This document shows, piece by piece, positions 1 through 5,740 of a DNA stretch of 6,497 bases (position 1 is the stretch's first letter; each line of letters begins with the position of its first letter). Under the pieces are notes generated by a model, which ran no database searches, was not told where the DNA came from, and saw only the letters and a list, made by a program, of their open reading frames with translations. Made by a program: the position numbers and the translations under genes. Location of the stretch: assembly GCA_041689775.1 (NCBI GenBank), contig JBDNFP010000007.1, positions 1 through 6,497 on the forward strand, written 5' to 3'. The stretch comes from JBDNFP01 sp041689775. Its GTDB lineage: Bacteria; Bacteroidota; Bacteroidia; Cytophagales; Spirosomataceae.

Positions 1-130
1 CGAAGCTGCTGGACTTAATCTCAAGTAAGCATTTTATTCGTTTCTCTCCCTTGATGGTTTTCTGTTTTAAAAGTAGCTTTTTAAGCTCCAAAGATGATTC
101 TCTAATCTCCAATTCTGCTTTCTTTCCCAT
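1..130 (-). CDS. N-terminal fragment of a probable IS630-type transposase (HTH part), cut by window edge
   Basis: An open frame starts at the ATG complementary to 128-130 and runs without a stop to the window edge, giving 43 residues. It begins MGKKAELEIRESSLELKKLL, continues with a basic stretch rich in Lys, Leu and Arg, and ends in KCLLEIKSSSF. This helix-rich, basic N-terminus with a stretch of the type EKRIKCLLEIK resembles the start of the helix-turn-helix domain of IS630-family transposases found in many Bacteroidota. The catalytic DDE part would lie outside the window. I see no clear terminal inverted repeat in 131-256, although the insertion sequence end should lie there if this is an intact element. 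It could also be a stand-alone HTH protein. The family call rests on resemblance only. Confidence 0.5.
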   Translation of the reverse strand, partial: MGKKAELEIRESSLELKKLLLKQKTIKGEKRIKCLLEIKSSSF

Positions 131-256
131 GACTAAATATACAAAATATATACGGCATTATAAAACTAAATTGGTATAAGTAGGTCGAGGCGATTCATTT
201 TTTGAAGAAGGCCAAGGTGATTTATCGGACTCTCTAAATTAAGAACTACACCTTTC

Positions 257-294
257 AAAAAAATGAGAGCCAAGCACTAGGCTTGGCTCTCATT
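257..294 (-). terminator. Rho-independent terminator of pdhC
   Basis: On the minus strand a perfect 14-bp stem (262-275 paired with 281-294, arm AATGAGAGCCAAGC) closes a 5-nt loop. It is followed by a run of seven T (complement of 257-263). It lies 25 bases past the pdhC stop codon. This is one of the clearest regulatory structures in the window. Confidence 0.9.
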
Positions 295-319
295 GCAATA
301 CAGTTAATACGTTGAAATG

Positions 320-1549
320 TTATACTAGCATGCTCATTGGCTCTTCCAATAGTTTCTTTACTGTTTGGAGGAAAGAAGATCCCGTAGCACCATCAACCAC
401 GCGGTGGTCACACGATAGCGTTACCTTCATGATATTGACGGGATACACAGTACCATCTTCCTTAAAAGCCGCTACTTGCTTAATTGTTCCAACGGCCAGA
501 ATACATGCGTCTGGTGGGTTGATAATGGCGGTAAATTCATCTATGCCAAACATACCGAGGTTCGAAATAGAGAATGTATTACCTTCCCAATCTTTGGGTT
601 GTAGTTTCTTATCCTTGGCTTTACCAGCGTACTCTTTTACCTGGCCGGAAATTACCGAAAGTGTTTTTTTGTCGGCGTCACGTACCACAGGTACTAGTAG
701 GCCTTCTTCAACGGCTACCGCTACACCTATGTTTACGTAGTCGTACTTGCGAATCTTGTCTCCCAACCACGCCGAGTTAACGGCTGGATGCTGACGAAGT
801 GCTAAGGCACAAGCCTTAATTACCATATCATTGAAAGAAATCTTGACTGGGCTCACGGCATTCAACGTTGGACGCAGTGCCATGGCCTTATCCATATTGA
901 TTTCCATCGTCAGATAGAAATGGGGCGCCGTAAACAGGCTGTCGCTGAGACGACGGGCAATAGTCTTGCGCATCTGCGATACGGGTACGTCCTCGTAGTT
1001 TCCAACGGGGGCAGGAACCGCCGCAGGAGCGGGAGCAATCTTAGGAGCTTCGGCCGCTGGTGCAGTCTTCGCTGTTGGCTTGTACTCGTCTACGTCACGC
1101 TTAACAATGCGTCCGTTATCACCTGAGCCTTCCACTTTACTGAGGTCAATGCCTTTTTCTTCGGCAAGACGACGAGCAAGGGGCGATGCTTTTACGCGAT
1201 CACCAGAATCTTCGGTTGATATAGCGGCTTGCTTAGGAACTTCGGTGGTAGCAACGGGAACTTCGACAACCTCTTCTTCGGGAGCATCGCCGCCGCTTTC
1301 ACGATCAAGGAGAGCCTGGTAGTTGGCACCTTCTTCACCGACGACTGCGATGATACCATTAACCGGTACGGCATCGCTTTCTTTAACTCCAATATATAGT
1401 AGAGTACCCTCTTCGTAAGCTTCCAACTCCATAGTTGCCTTATCGGTCTCTACTTCGGCCAGAATATCACCAGAGGCTACTTTATCCCCTACCTTTTTCT
1501 GCCAGGAAACCAGCGTACCTTCTTCCATCGTATCGCTCATTTTGGGCAT
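320..1549 (-). CDS. pdhC: Pyruvate dehydrogenase E2 (dihydrolipoyl acetyltransferase), main part after an in-frame stop
   Basis: E2 is the core of the cytoplasmic pyruvate dehydrogenase complex. It moves the acetyl group from E1 to CoA by way of lipoyl-lysine arms. Counting from the first ATG after the interrupting stop, the 409 residues hold a lipoyl domain (about 1-82, lipoyl Lys37 in ETDKATM), an acidic/Pro-Ala linker, an E3/E1-binding domain (about 119-156, VKASPLARRLAEEKGIDLSK), an Ala-Pro linker, and the catalytic domain (about 187-409) with the active-site motif DHRVVDG at 381-387 (His382, Asp386). The frame is open back to 1648, and those 33 codons encode a Pro/Ala/Lys/Glu linker followed by ATIIR, the missing first strand of this lipoyl domain. 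The ATG at 1549 is therefore not a natural domain boundary and is probably not the original start. The other half of the gene is at 1649-1939. A strong terminator follows. The enzyme could also be a 2-oxoglutarate or branched-chain E2, but the two-lipoyl architecture and ETDKATM fit pyruvate dehydrogenase best. Confidence 0.88.
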   Translation of the reverse strand: MPKMSDTMEEGTLVSWQKKVGDKVASGDILAEVETDKATMELEAYEEGTLLYIGVKESDAVPVNGIIAVVGEEGANYQALLDRESGGDAPEEEVVEVPVATTEVPKQAAISTEDSGDRVKASPLARRLAEEKGIDLSKVEGSGDNGRIVKRDVDEYKPTAKTAPAAEAPKIAPAPAAVPAPVGNYEDVPVSQMRKTIARRLSDSLFTAPHFYLTMEINMDKAMALRPTLNAVSPVKISFNDMVIKACALALRQHPAVNSAWLGDKIRKYDYVNIGVAVAVEEGLLVPVVRDADKKTLSVISGQVKEYAGKAKDKKLQPKDWEGNTFSISNLGMFGIDEFTAIINPPDACILAVGTIKQVAAFKEDGTVYPVNIMKVTLSCDHRVVDGATGSSFLQTVKKLLEEPMSMLV

Positions 1550-1648
1550 ACGGATGATGGTCGCATTTATTTTTTCAGTGGATGGAGCAGGCTTTTCTGT
1601 CTTAGGAGCGGGCTTCTCGACTTCGCTATTTGAAGCAGTGGGTTTTTC

Positions 1649-1939
1649 TTATTCAGCTGTTGGCGAATCATCACCTTCAAGCAAAGATTTGTAATCTTCG
1701 CCAGACTTGCCTATAACGGCCATTACTCCATTAACGGGAACAGCATCACCTTTTTCTACACCAATGTAGAGCAGAGTGCCTTCCTGATACGCTTCCATGT
1801 CCATGGTTGCTTTATCGGTTTCAACCTCAGCAAGAATATCACCGGATTTAACCTCGTCGCCCACTTTTTTGTGCCATTCTGCAATGACACCTTCTTCCAT
1901 GGTGTCGCTCATTTTGGGCATTCGAATTACTTCTGCCAT
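1649..1939 (-). CDS. pdhC: First lipoyl domain of pyruvate dehydrogenase E2, separated by an in-frame TAA
   Basis: The 96 residues form one complete biotinyl/lipoyl domain (about 2-82, starting MAEVIRMPKMSDTMEEG) with the lipoylation site Lys43 in ETDKATM, then an acidic tail ending DDSPTAE before TAA. It closely resembles the lipoyl domain encoded 372 bases further on. MPKMSDTMEEG, SGDILAEVETDKATM, EGTLLYIGV and DAVPVNG are shared, so this is an internal domain duplication typical of E2 chains. The codons after the stop continue in the same frame as an E2 interdomain linker (EKPTASNSEVEKPAPKTEK), so this is the true N-terminus of the E2 and not a separate gene. If the stop is real, the product would be a free lipoyl-domain protein, which could be lipoylated but could not reach the E2 core covalently. 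The start at 1939 fits the usual E2 N-terminus and lies about 48 bases after a TAATTTTG promoter box. Confidence 0.8.
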   Translation of the reverse strand: MAEVIRMPKMSDTMEEGVIAEWHKKVGDEVKSGDILAEVETDKATMDMEAYQEGTLLYIGVEKGDAVPVNGVMAVIGKSGEDYKSLLEGDDSPTAE

Positions 1940-1987
1940 ATGAATTCAGTAGGGTGTTTGTTCTTAGGATTTTTTACGTTAGATAGC

Positions 1988-1995
1988 CAAAATTA
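1988..1995 (-). promoter_or_regulatory. Candidate -7 promoter box for pdhC
   Basis: The minus strand reads TAATTTTG, a full match to the Bacteroidota -7 consensus TAnnTTTG, 48 bases before the ATG at 1939. No convincing -33 TTTG is seen about 19-20 bases upstream, where the lepA terminator hairpin lies, so the call is tentative. Confidence 0.4.
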
Positions 1996-2028
1996 CAACA
2001 AAAGGACGATATGCCCGTCTTTTTGTTG
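1996..2028 (-). terminator. Terminator-like hairpin after lepA
   Basis: A 13-bp stem with one G-T wobble (1996-2008 with 2016-2028) closes a 7-nt loop, 25 bases past the lepA stop. On the minus strand it is followed by TAATTTTGG, so the U tract is weak, but the 3' arm itself contains CCTTTTGTTG. It probably separates lepA transcription from pdhC. Confidence 0.5.
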
Positions 2029-2053
2029 ATAAAAAGTAAATGATGCGATGCAG

Positions 2054-3841
2054 TTAGTTTATTTTCAAAACTGCCATAAATGCCTCTTGGGGGATTTCTA
2101 CATTACCTACCTGACGCATTCGCTTTTTACCTTTTTTCTGCTTTTCGAGTAGCTTCCGCTTACGAGATATGTCACCACCATAACACTTCGCTAGTACGTC
2201 TTTTCGCATGGCTTTTACGGTCTCCCGGGCAATAATTTTCTGTCCGATGGCGGCCTGAATAGCGATTTCAAACATCTGACGCGGAATAAGCTCGCGCAGT
2301 TTTTCGCATAATTTCTTACCCCATTCGTAAGCTTTGGTCCGGTGAACAATGGCGGATAAAGCATCGATACGCTCGCCATTTAGCATCACGTCCAGCTTCA
2401 CCATTTCTGATTCCTGATAACCACTCAGTTCATAGTCAAGGGAGGCGTACCCACGGGAGATCGTTTTCAACTTATCAAAAAAGTCAAAAACTACCTCGGC
2501 CAAAGGCATGGAGAATTGTAGCTCTACGCGGTCGGAGGTAAGGTATATCTGATTTTTCAACATCCCTCTTTTCTCCATACAAAGCGTCATGATGGCACCC
2601 ACATACTCAGATTTAGAGATGATCTGAGCATTGATGATGGGCTCTTCAATGTATTGAATGTGGTTGGGCTCGGGCATCTCTGAAGGTGCACTCACTTTCA
2701 GTAATTCATCCTTGGTGGTTAAGACATTGAACTGCACCGAAGGTACCGTTGTAATCACGGTCATATCGAACTCGCGTTCTAACCGCTCCTGGATAATTTC
2801 CATGTGCAGCATACCCAGGAATCCACATCGGAAACCAAAGCCAAGGGCCGCGGAGGTTTCGGGTTCCCAGATCAGCGAGGCGTCGTTGAGTTGGAGTTTT
2901 TCCATGGCATCTCGCAACTCTTCGTATTCGCTGGTATCAACCGGGTAAATACCGGCGAATACCATCGGTTTTACTTCCTCAAAACCGGTAATCATTTCGG
3001 TAGTGGGGCGGTGAATATGAGTAAAGGTATCTCCAACTTTTACTTCTTTGGCTACTTTAATACCAGAGATTAGGTACCCAACGTCACCGCATTCCAGTAC
3101 ATCTTTGGGTTGCTGCTGTAAGCGGAGAGTTCCAATTTCGTCGGCGTAGTACTCTTTACCCGTTGCCATAAATTTGACCTTATCTCCTTTTCGAACTCTA
3201 CCGTTCTTAATCCGGAAGATAACCTCAATTCCACGGTACGAATTGGATACCGAATCAAAAATCATGGCCTGTAAAGGAGCCTCGGGATCCCCTTTCGGAG
3301 CCGGGATACGGTGTATGATTGCTTCCAGGATTTCGAGCACTCCAGTACCTTCTTTGCCACTGGCGTGGATAATCTCGCTGCGGTCACAACCAATCAATTC
3401 TACAATTTGATCAGAAACTTCCTCCGGCATTGCACCGGGCAGGTCAATCTTATTAAGTACCGGAATAATGATCAGGTCCTGATTGATCGCCAAATACAAA
3501 TTCGAGATTGTCTGGGCCTCGATACCTTGGGCGGCATCTACCAAGAGTAGGGCACCTTCACAGGCAGAAATCGAACGAGATACTTCATAGGAAAAGTCGA
3601 CGTGTCCGGGAGTATCGATGAGGTTAAGCGTATATTTTTCGCCATTAAATAGATAATCCATCTGAATAGCGTGACTTTTAATGGTAATCCCTCGCTCACG
3701 TTCCAGGTCCATATTGTCCAATAACTGAGACTGCATTTCCCGGTCAGTTACCGTATTGGTCTTCTCTAGAAGACGGTCGGCGAGGGTACTCTTTCCGTGG
3801 TCAATGTGGGCAATAATGCAAAAATTGCGAATGTTCTTCAT
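2054..3841 (-). CDS. lepA: Elongation factor 4 (LepA), ribosome-associated translational GTPase
   Basis: LepA is a GTPase of the EF-G family that binds the ribosome. It has been linked to back-translocation, rescue of stalled ribosomes and ribosome biogenesis. The 595 residues match the usual length. The GTPase motifs are all present: G1 AHIDHGKST (11-19), switch I RGIT (50-53), G3 DTPGH (76-80), G4 NKID (130-133) and G5-like ASGKEG (160-165). EF-G-like domains II, III and V follow. The C-terminal LepA-specific domain is intact, with the basic stretch SRKRKLLEKQKKGKKRMRQV near the end and the usual closing segment VEIPQEAFMAVL. EF-G domain IV is absent, as expected for LepA. The start MKNIRNFCIIAHIDHGKST is the standard N-terminus. 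The gene stands 101 bases after the DUF819 gene on the same strand, with its own candidate promoter box. Confidence 0.97.
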   Translation of the reverse strand: MKNIRNFCIIAHIDHGKSTLADRLLEKTNTVTDREMQSQLLDNMDLERERGITIKSHAIQMDYLFNGEKYTLNLIDTPGHVDFSYEVSRSISACEGALLLVDAAQGIEAQTISNLYLAINQDLIIIPVLNKIDLPGAMPEEVSDQIVELIGCDRSEIIHASGKEGTGVLEILEAIIHRIPAPKGDPEAPLQAMIFDSVSNSYRGIEVIFRIKNGRVRKGDKVKFMATGKEYYADEIGTLRLQQQPKDVLECGDVGYLISGIKVAKEVKVGDTFTHIHRPTTEMITGFEEVKPMVFAGIYPVDTSEYEELRDAMEKLQLNDASLIWEPETSAALGFGFRCGFLGMLHMEIIQERLEREFDMTVITTVPSVQFNVLTTKDELLKVSAPSEMPEPNHIQYIEEPIINAQIISKSEYVGAIMTLCMEKRGMLKNQIYLTSDRVELQFSMPLAEVVFDFFDKLKTISRGYASLDYELSGYQESEMVKLDVMLNGERIDALSAIVHRTKAYEWGKKLCEKLRELIPRQMFEIAIQAAIGQKIIARETVKAMRKDVLAKCYGGDISRKRKLLEKQKKGKKRMRQVGNVEIPQEAFMAVLKIN

Positions 3842-3879
3842 GTAAATTAGTTCAATTTCGTTTGCTGATGAAGTAGGTT

Positions 3880-3914
3880 CCGGCTCAGCATCTGCAAAAA
3901 TACAAGGGAGCCGG
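3880..3914. repeat. Inverted repeat around the lepA promoter box
   Basis: CCGGCTC at 3880-3886 and GAGCCGG at 3908-3914 are perfect 7-bp inverted repeats, 21 bases apart, in the DUF819-lepA gap. They could form an operator, or an RNA hairpin if the DUF819 transcript reads through. No U tract follows either arm, so a terminator is unlikely. Confidence 0.3.
3895..3902 (-). promoter_or_regulatory. Candidate -7 promoter box for lepA
   Basis: The minus strand reads TATTTTTG, matching TAnnTTTG, 53 bases before the lepA ATG. That distance is close to the one seen for pdhC. A clear -33 TTTG is not visible. The box lies in the 21-nt space between 7-bp inverted repeats CCGGCTC (3880-3886) and GAGCCGG (3908-3914). 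Confidence 0.4.
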
Positions 3915-3942
3915 GTATTTTAATAGAATGTACCACCAGAAT

Positions 3943-5190
3943 TTACAAGTTAATGAGCCCTTCACTAACCCATTGCATCAAAATAGCGGTTAAATATCCG
4001 GCGTAGGTACCAAATGCGTAGCCAAGGATCGATAATAAGACCCCAACCGTGGCTAGGGAAGGATGGAAAGCGGCTGCCACAACGGGTGCGGAGGCAGAAC
4101 CACCCACATTAGCTTGACTACCCACTGCGGCGAAGAAAAACGGAATATGAAGGACTCTGGCAACCCCGATGATGATTACGGCGTGGATGACCATCCATAT
4201 CAAACCGATCGCAAAAAGTCCGGGATTTTCGGCCACGGCCCCTAAATCCATCTGCATGCCAATGGTGGCTACCAAAAGATAAAGGAACGCACTACCCATG
4301 CGGGAAGCCCCAACATATTCAAGTTTTCTAAGCGGCGTAAAGGACAAACCCAACCCGATGATGGTTACGATGGCAACAATCCAGAAAAAAGAGGAAGTGA
4401 GGCTATATCTAGCCAATTCTGGATAGTTTAACGCAAGGAAAGGGGTAATAATTCCCGAAAGCCAATGCGCCAGACCCGTCGCCCCAAAGCCAACCGCACC
4501 GAGGTACATAAGGTCAGCGGTGGAAGGGATCCGTTGGTTAGCTAACTGTAACGTTTCCAGACGGTTTTGGACGTCAGTGATTTTACTGCTATCGGCTTTT
4601 AGCCGGGCATCAATACGATTTGCGTAGCCGGCGCTATAGATCAGGACCGCCATCCATATTTCTGCAACCAATACATCCACGGCCACTATTTGGGAGAACA
4701 GGCGATCACTGGGGCCAAATACTTCTTTTAAAGCCGTTTGATTGGCGCCACCGCCAATCCAGCTACCGGCAATGGCAGCCAAACCGCGCCAGATAGCGTC
4801 CGGTCCTTCTCCCTGAACAGTTTCCGGGTGCAGCGTTCCGACAATCCAAAGGGCTATGGGACCACCAATGACTATCCCAAGTGTTCCGGCAAGCATCATG
4901 GTTATGGCCTGAGGACCGAGCCGGGCCAAAGATTTCCAGTCCATACCCAACGTAAAAAAAACAAGACAGGCGGGTAAGAGATAGCGGGATATCACGGGGT
5001 ATAGCTCCGACGTTACACCATTAATGATGCCGACTGAATTTAGTACGCCGGGAATAAAATAGCAAAGCAGCAGGGGAGGGACAATGCCATAGAAGCGGGT
5101 CCAGCCTTTGTTCGGTAATGAAGCAGTGTAAAAAATCAAACCGAGTACCAGCATTAGTATGCCGAGTACGGTGGCATCATTTTGAATCAT
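3943..5190 (-). CDS. DUF819 family integral membrane protein
   Basis: The 415 residues are dominated by about 10-12 hydrophobic segments, for example around 5-23, 34-52, 67-83, 93-118, 165-187, 225-245, 267-284, 299-315, 323-345 and 380-402. This places the protein in the inner membrane. A charged loop at about 190-222 (NRIDARLKADSSKITDVQNR) is probably cytoplasmic. The length, the opening region (FYTASLPNKGW) and the Gly-rich motifs fit the DUF819 family (B. subtilis YjcL type), whose function is not established. Two similar motifs, GSWIGGGANQTA (142-153) and GSQANVGGSASAP (357-369), lie in the two halves, as in transporters with an internal duplication. A transport role is my inference. There is no cleavable signal peptide. 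The ATG at 5190 is the first in frame and lies just after a 7-bp inverted repeat. A weak TACCTTTC box sits at 5220-5227. Upstream lie a terminator and a tRNA-like RNA on the same strand. Confidence 0.85.
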   Translation of the reverse strand: MIQNDATVLGILMLVLGLIFYTASLPNKGWTRFYGIVPPLLLCYFIPGVLNSVGIINGVTSELYPVISRYLLPACLVFFTLGMDWKSLARLGPQAITMMLAGTLGIVIGGPIALWIVGTLHPETVQGEGPDAIWRGLAAIAGSWIGGGANQTALKEVFGPSDRLFSQIVAVDVLVAEIWMAVLIYSAGYANRIDARLKADSSKITDVQNRLETLQLANQRIPSTADLMYLGAVGFGATGLAHWLSGIITPFLALNYPELARYSLTSSFFWIVAIVTIIGLGLSFTPLRKLEYVGASRMGSAFLYLLVATIGMQMDLGAVAENPGLFAIGLIWMVIHAVIIIGVARVLHIPFFFAAVGSQANVGGSASAPVVAAAFHPSLATVGVLLSILGYAFGTYAGYLTAILMQWVSEGLINL

Positions 5191-5191
5191 A

Positions 5192-5222
5192 TTCGAGATT
5201 GGAAGTACCTAATAGTCTCGAA
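5192..5222 (-). promoter_or_regulatory. Inverted repeat directly before the DUF819 start codon
   Basis: TTCGAGA (5192-5198) and TCTCGAA (5216-5222) are perfect 7-bp inverted repeats with a 17-base spacer, ending one base from the ATG. In RNA they could form a hairpin limiting access to the start, or in DNA an operator. No experimental analogue is known to me. Confidence 0.3.
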
Positions 5223-5271
5223 AGGTAAGAAGAAAATAGGAGGGAAGAGGGCCGTTGGGATAGGGCAAAAC

Positions 5272-5305
5272 AAAAACACGCAGGTTTCAAGACGAACCCG
5301 CGTGT
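5272..5305 (-). terminator. Rho-independent terminator between the tRNA-like RNA and the DUF819 gene
   Basis: On the minus strand an ACACGC/GCGTGT stem (5276-5281 with 5300-5305) continues past one A-C mismatch into four more pairs (5283-5286 with 5295-5298). The loop is 8 nt. It is followed by TTTTTGTTTTG (complement of 5266-5276). It lies about 75 bases after the tRNA-like element and 80 bases before the DUF819 ATG. It therefore either ends a separate small RNA or acts as an attenuator in a leader. Confidence 0.8.
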
Positions 5306-5379
5306 CAAATTACACTTCATCAACAAACTAAAAACCAAATAAAACTACTGCGAATTTATCGCAAATCGAATTTTTTTGC

Positions 5380-5538
5380 TGTAGGAGGGGGAGTCGAACC
5401 ACCCACGGTGCGGTTAGCCATGATACAAATACGTTGGTGGTCAACCCCAGTCGACGAGGGTCGGCTTTATATCACGTTTATTCCGGAATCACCACCCCCG
5501 AGACAGGAGGGCATGGCTGCCAGTTTCATCATCCTACA
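5380..5538 (-). ncRNA. tRNA-like structured RNA with a very long variable region
   Basis: Read on the minus strand, the ends TGTAGGA (5538-5532) and TCCTACA (5386-5380) form a perfect 7-bp acceptor stem. Then come U8 and G9, a 3-bp D stem ATG/CAT (5529-5527 with 5515-5513) with loop AAACTGGCAGC carrying the invariant GG, and a single G26. The anticodon arm is CCCTC/GGGGG (5511-5507 with 5499-5495, one T-G pair) with loop CTGTCTC and triplet GTC. The T arm is GGTGG-TTCGACT-CCCCC (5403-5387), with one T-C mismatch. Nearly all invariant tRNA bases are present. The D arm is of the Leu/Ser type, while the triplet GUC would be Asp. Between the anticodon and T arms lie 91 nt (5494-5404), far more than a normal type II variable arm, with pairings TGGTG/CACCA, CGACCC/GGGTTG and CATGG/CCGTG. 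No CCA is encoded. It is GC-richer than the flanks and followed by a terminator. It may be a tRNA with an insertion, a tRNA-derived regulatory RNA, or a leader of the DUF819 gene. Confidence 0.55.
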
Positions 5539-5630
5539 TTATAGTCAAAAAACGTTGTCAATAACTGATTTCGCCATGTGCGTTTTCTCGTATTAAGTAC
5601 GTAAAGGTAAGTGACTGGAATTTAGAATTA

Positions 5631-5696
5631 AAATATTTATCTAAATATTTATTAATATTTAGATAAATATTTATTAATATCTAGATAAATGTTAAT
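5631..5696. repeat. AT-rich inverted and direct repeats upstream of the AsnC-type regulator, probable operator
   Basis: A perfect 19-bp inverted repeat (5631-5649 with 5654-5672, core TATTTATCTAAATATT) has a 4-base spacer. The segment 5645-5668 is repeated at 5667-5690 with one mismatch, giving a 22-bp period or about two helical turns. The array ends about 45 bases before the AsnC start codon. Lrp/AsnC proteins bind AT-rich palindromes, often several in phase on one DNA face, and commonly control their own gene. Autoregulation is inferred from this position. Confidence 0.6.
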
Positions 5697-5701
5697 TTTT
5701 G
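5693..5701 (+). promoter_or_regulatory. Weak candidate promoter box for the AsnC-type gene
   Basis: TAATTTTTG resembles the Bacteroidota -7 element TAnnTTTG with one extra base, 39 bases before the ATG. It lies at the edge of the repeat array, so a bound repressor would block it. No clear -33 element is seen. Confidence 0.27.
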
Positions 5702-5740
5702 CGTCGATACATTAGATGAATTACAAAATTACGCTTCAAA

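Larger units (their letters stand above)
320..1939 (-). pseudogene. pdhC: Whole E2 gene unit interrupted by one nonsense codon at 1649-1651
   Basis: Read as one frame, the unit has 540 codons including the internal and final stops. That gives the expected order for a two-lipoyl bacterial E2: lipoyl 1, linker, lipoyl 2, linker, subunit-binding domain, linker, catalytic domain. The length suits the family. Only codon 97 (TAA) breaks it; there is no frameshift, since 1939 and 1549 differ by exactly 130 codons. All catalytic and lipoyl residues are intact, so decay, if real, is recent. A sequencing error is an equally good explanation. Confidence 0.6.

Noticed and set aside
312..1322. Several plus-strand open frames across the E2 gene
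   Set aside because: They are antisense shadows of a conserved coding frame, with compositions (Ser/Thr/Arg-rich) typical of such shadows.
1550..1660. Frameshift as the cause of the split E2
   Set aside because: The distance between the two start codons is exactly 390 bases, and the translation between them reads as a proper linker in the same frame, so only the stop codon breaks the gene.
5351..5365. Hairpin TGCGA-ATTTA-TCGCA as terminator of the tRNA-like RNA
   Set aside because: It has only five pairs and no continuous U run directly after it; the hairpin at 5272-5305 is much stronger.
5380..5538. tmRNA (ssrA)
   Set aside because: The T-arm-like end and acceptor stem invited this, but the element is about 160 nt rather than 350-400, has an anticodon-like arm, and shows no tag-peptide frame ending in an Ala-Ala type signal.
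5408..5596. 62-codon open frame on the plus strand
   Set aside because: It is antisense to the tRNA-like element, has no recognisable motif, and its length is explained by chance.
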